Assembly (NCBI GenBank): GCA_003527165.1
Contig: DPSI01000539.1
Span: 1 to 6,816 of the forward strand
Source: Pseudomonas sp.
GTDB lineage: Bacteria > Pseudomonadota > Gammaproteobacteria > Pseudomonadales > Pseudomonadaceae
Direction of reading: 5' to 3'
DNA: 6,816 bases
Of the stretch, positions 6,297 through 6,816 are shown piece by piece. The position numbers and the translations under genes were made by a program. Within the stretch, counting starts at the first letter, position 1; each line of letters begins with the position of its first letter. The notes under the pieces are model-generated. The model ran no database searches. It saw only the letters and a program-made list of their open reading frames with translations, and was not told where the DNA came from.

Positions 6297-6395
6297 GGTT
6301 TTGGCGATGGACGATTCGGGTGCATCGGGCTAATGATGCGGCAATCCACCGCAGCTGGCCGTGCTGACGGTGAACAACGAGAGCCTTTTACTGCC

Positions 6396-6816
6396 ATGAA
6401 TATCCTTTACGACGAACGCGTCGACGGCGAGCTGCCCAAGGTCGACAAGGCGGCATTGCTCGCCGAATTGCAGACGCAACTGCCCGGCATGGACATCCTC
6501 CATCGTGGCGAAGACCTCAAGCCCTACGAGTGCGATGGCTTGTCAGCTTACCGGACCACACCGATGCTGGTGGTGTTGCCCGAGCGCGTCGAGCAGGTCG
6601 AAACGCTGCTGAAGATCGCCCACAAGCGCGGCGTGCCGGTGGTTGCGCGCGGTGCGGGGACGGGCCTGTCCGGTGGTGCGCTGCCGCTGGAGCAGGGCAT
6701 TCTGCTGGTGATGGCGCGCTTCAACAAGATTCTCGAAGTGGACCCGGCCGGGCGTTTCGCCCGCGTCCAGCCCGGTGTACGCAACTTGGCGATCTCCCAG
6801 GCCGCGGCTCCCTTCG
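6396..6816 (+). CDS. glcD: Glycolate oxidase FAD-linked subunit GlcD (5' part)
   Basis: This reading frame of 140 complete codons runs off the right edge. The product starts MNILYDERVDGELPKVDK and is very close to E. coli GlcD as I recall it (about 499 residues there). It should oxidise glycolate to glyoxylate together with GlcE and GlcF at the membrane, passing electrons to the respiratory chain. Visible landmarks are PYECDGLSAYRT (43-54) and the start of the FAD-binding domain of the PCMH/VAO type, with PVVARGAGTGLSGGALPLEQ at 81-100 holding the FAD pyrophosphate-binding loop, then VQPGVRNLAISQA at 124-136. The ATG at 6396 is preceded by GAGAG (6379-6383) at a rather long 12-base spacing. 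It is divergent from glcC across a 234-bp control region. glcE and glcF would be expected beyond the edge. Confidence 0.95.
   Translation, partial: MNILYDERVDGELPKVDKAALLAELQTQLPGMDILHRGEDLKPYECDGLSAYRTTPMLVVLPERVEQVETLLKIAHKRGVPVVARGAGTGLSGGALPLEQGILLVMARFNKILEVDPAGRFARVQPGVRNLAISQAAAPF

Noticed and set aside
6273..6301. Sigma-70 promoter for glcD with TTGAAA as the -35
   Set aside because: At 17 bp spacing the would-be -10 is TGGTTT, a poor match, so I did not annotate a promoter there.

Overview
The window looks like ordinary core chromosome from a Pseudomonas-type gammaproteobacterium. The base composition is GC-rich and the proteins closely resemble pseudomonad housekeeping proteins. 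From memory, the order glcD–glcC–ubiC–ubiA–phoB–phoR matches the corresponding region of Pseudomonas aeruginosa. The many short heptamer repeats between genes would fit the P. stutzeri/mendocina side of the genus, but the species cannot be fixed from this window alone. I see no mobile element, phage gene, CRISPR array, tRNA or rRNA, and no sign of recent horizontal transfer.

Layout: six genes lie on the minus strand. Reading in their direction of transcription (right to left) they are glcC (regulator of glycolate use), ubiC and ubiA (the first two committed steps of ubiquinone synthesis), phoB and phoR (phosphate-starvation two-component system), and a CNNM/CBS-domain membrane protein of the CorC/HlyC type. 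The right edge holds the 5' part of glcD on the plus strand, divergent from glcC. No gap between genes exceeds 300 bases. The largest is the 234-bp glcC/glcD control region.

How the genes work together: GlcC probably controls itself and the divergent glcD operon through two copies of a 15-bp palindrome. UbiC makes 4-hydroxybenzoate, which UbiA prenylates. PhoR senses phosphate status and phosphorylates PhoB. phoB has its own Pho-box promoter, so it should be autoregulated and independent of ubiCA.

The signals most worth a second look are not new genes but small DNA elements: the paired GlcC-type palindromes, a well-spaced Pho box, tandem heptamers touching the stop codons of two genes, inverted repeats after glcC and ubiA, and a second Pho-box-like direct repeat between phoB and phoR that points the opposite way. 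I found no convincing undescribed system.
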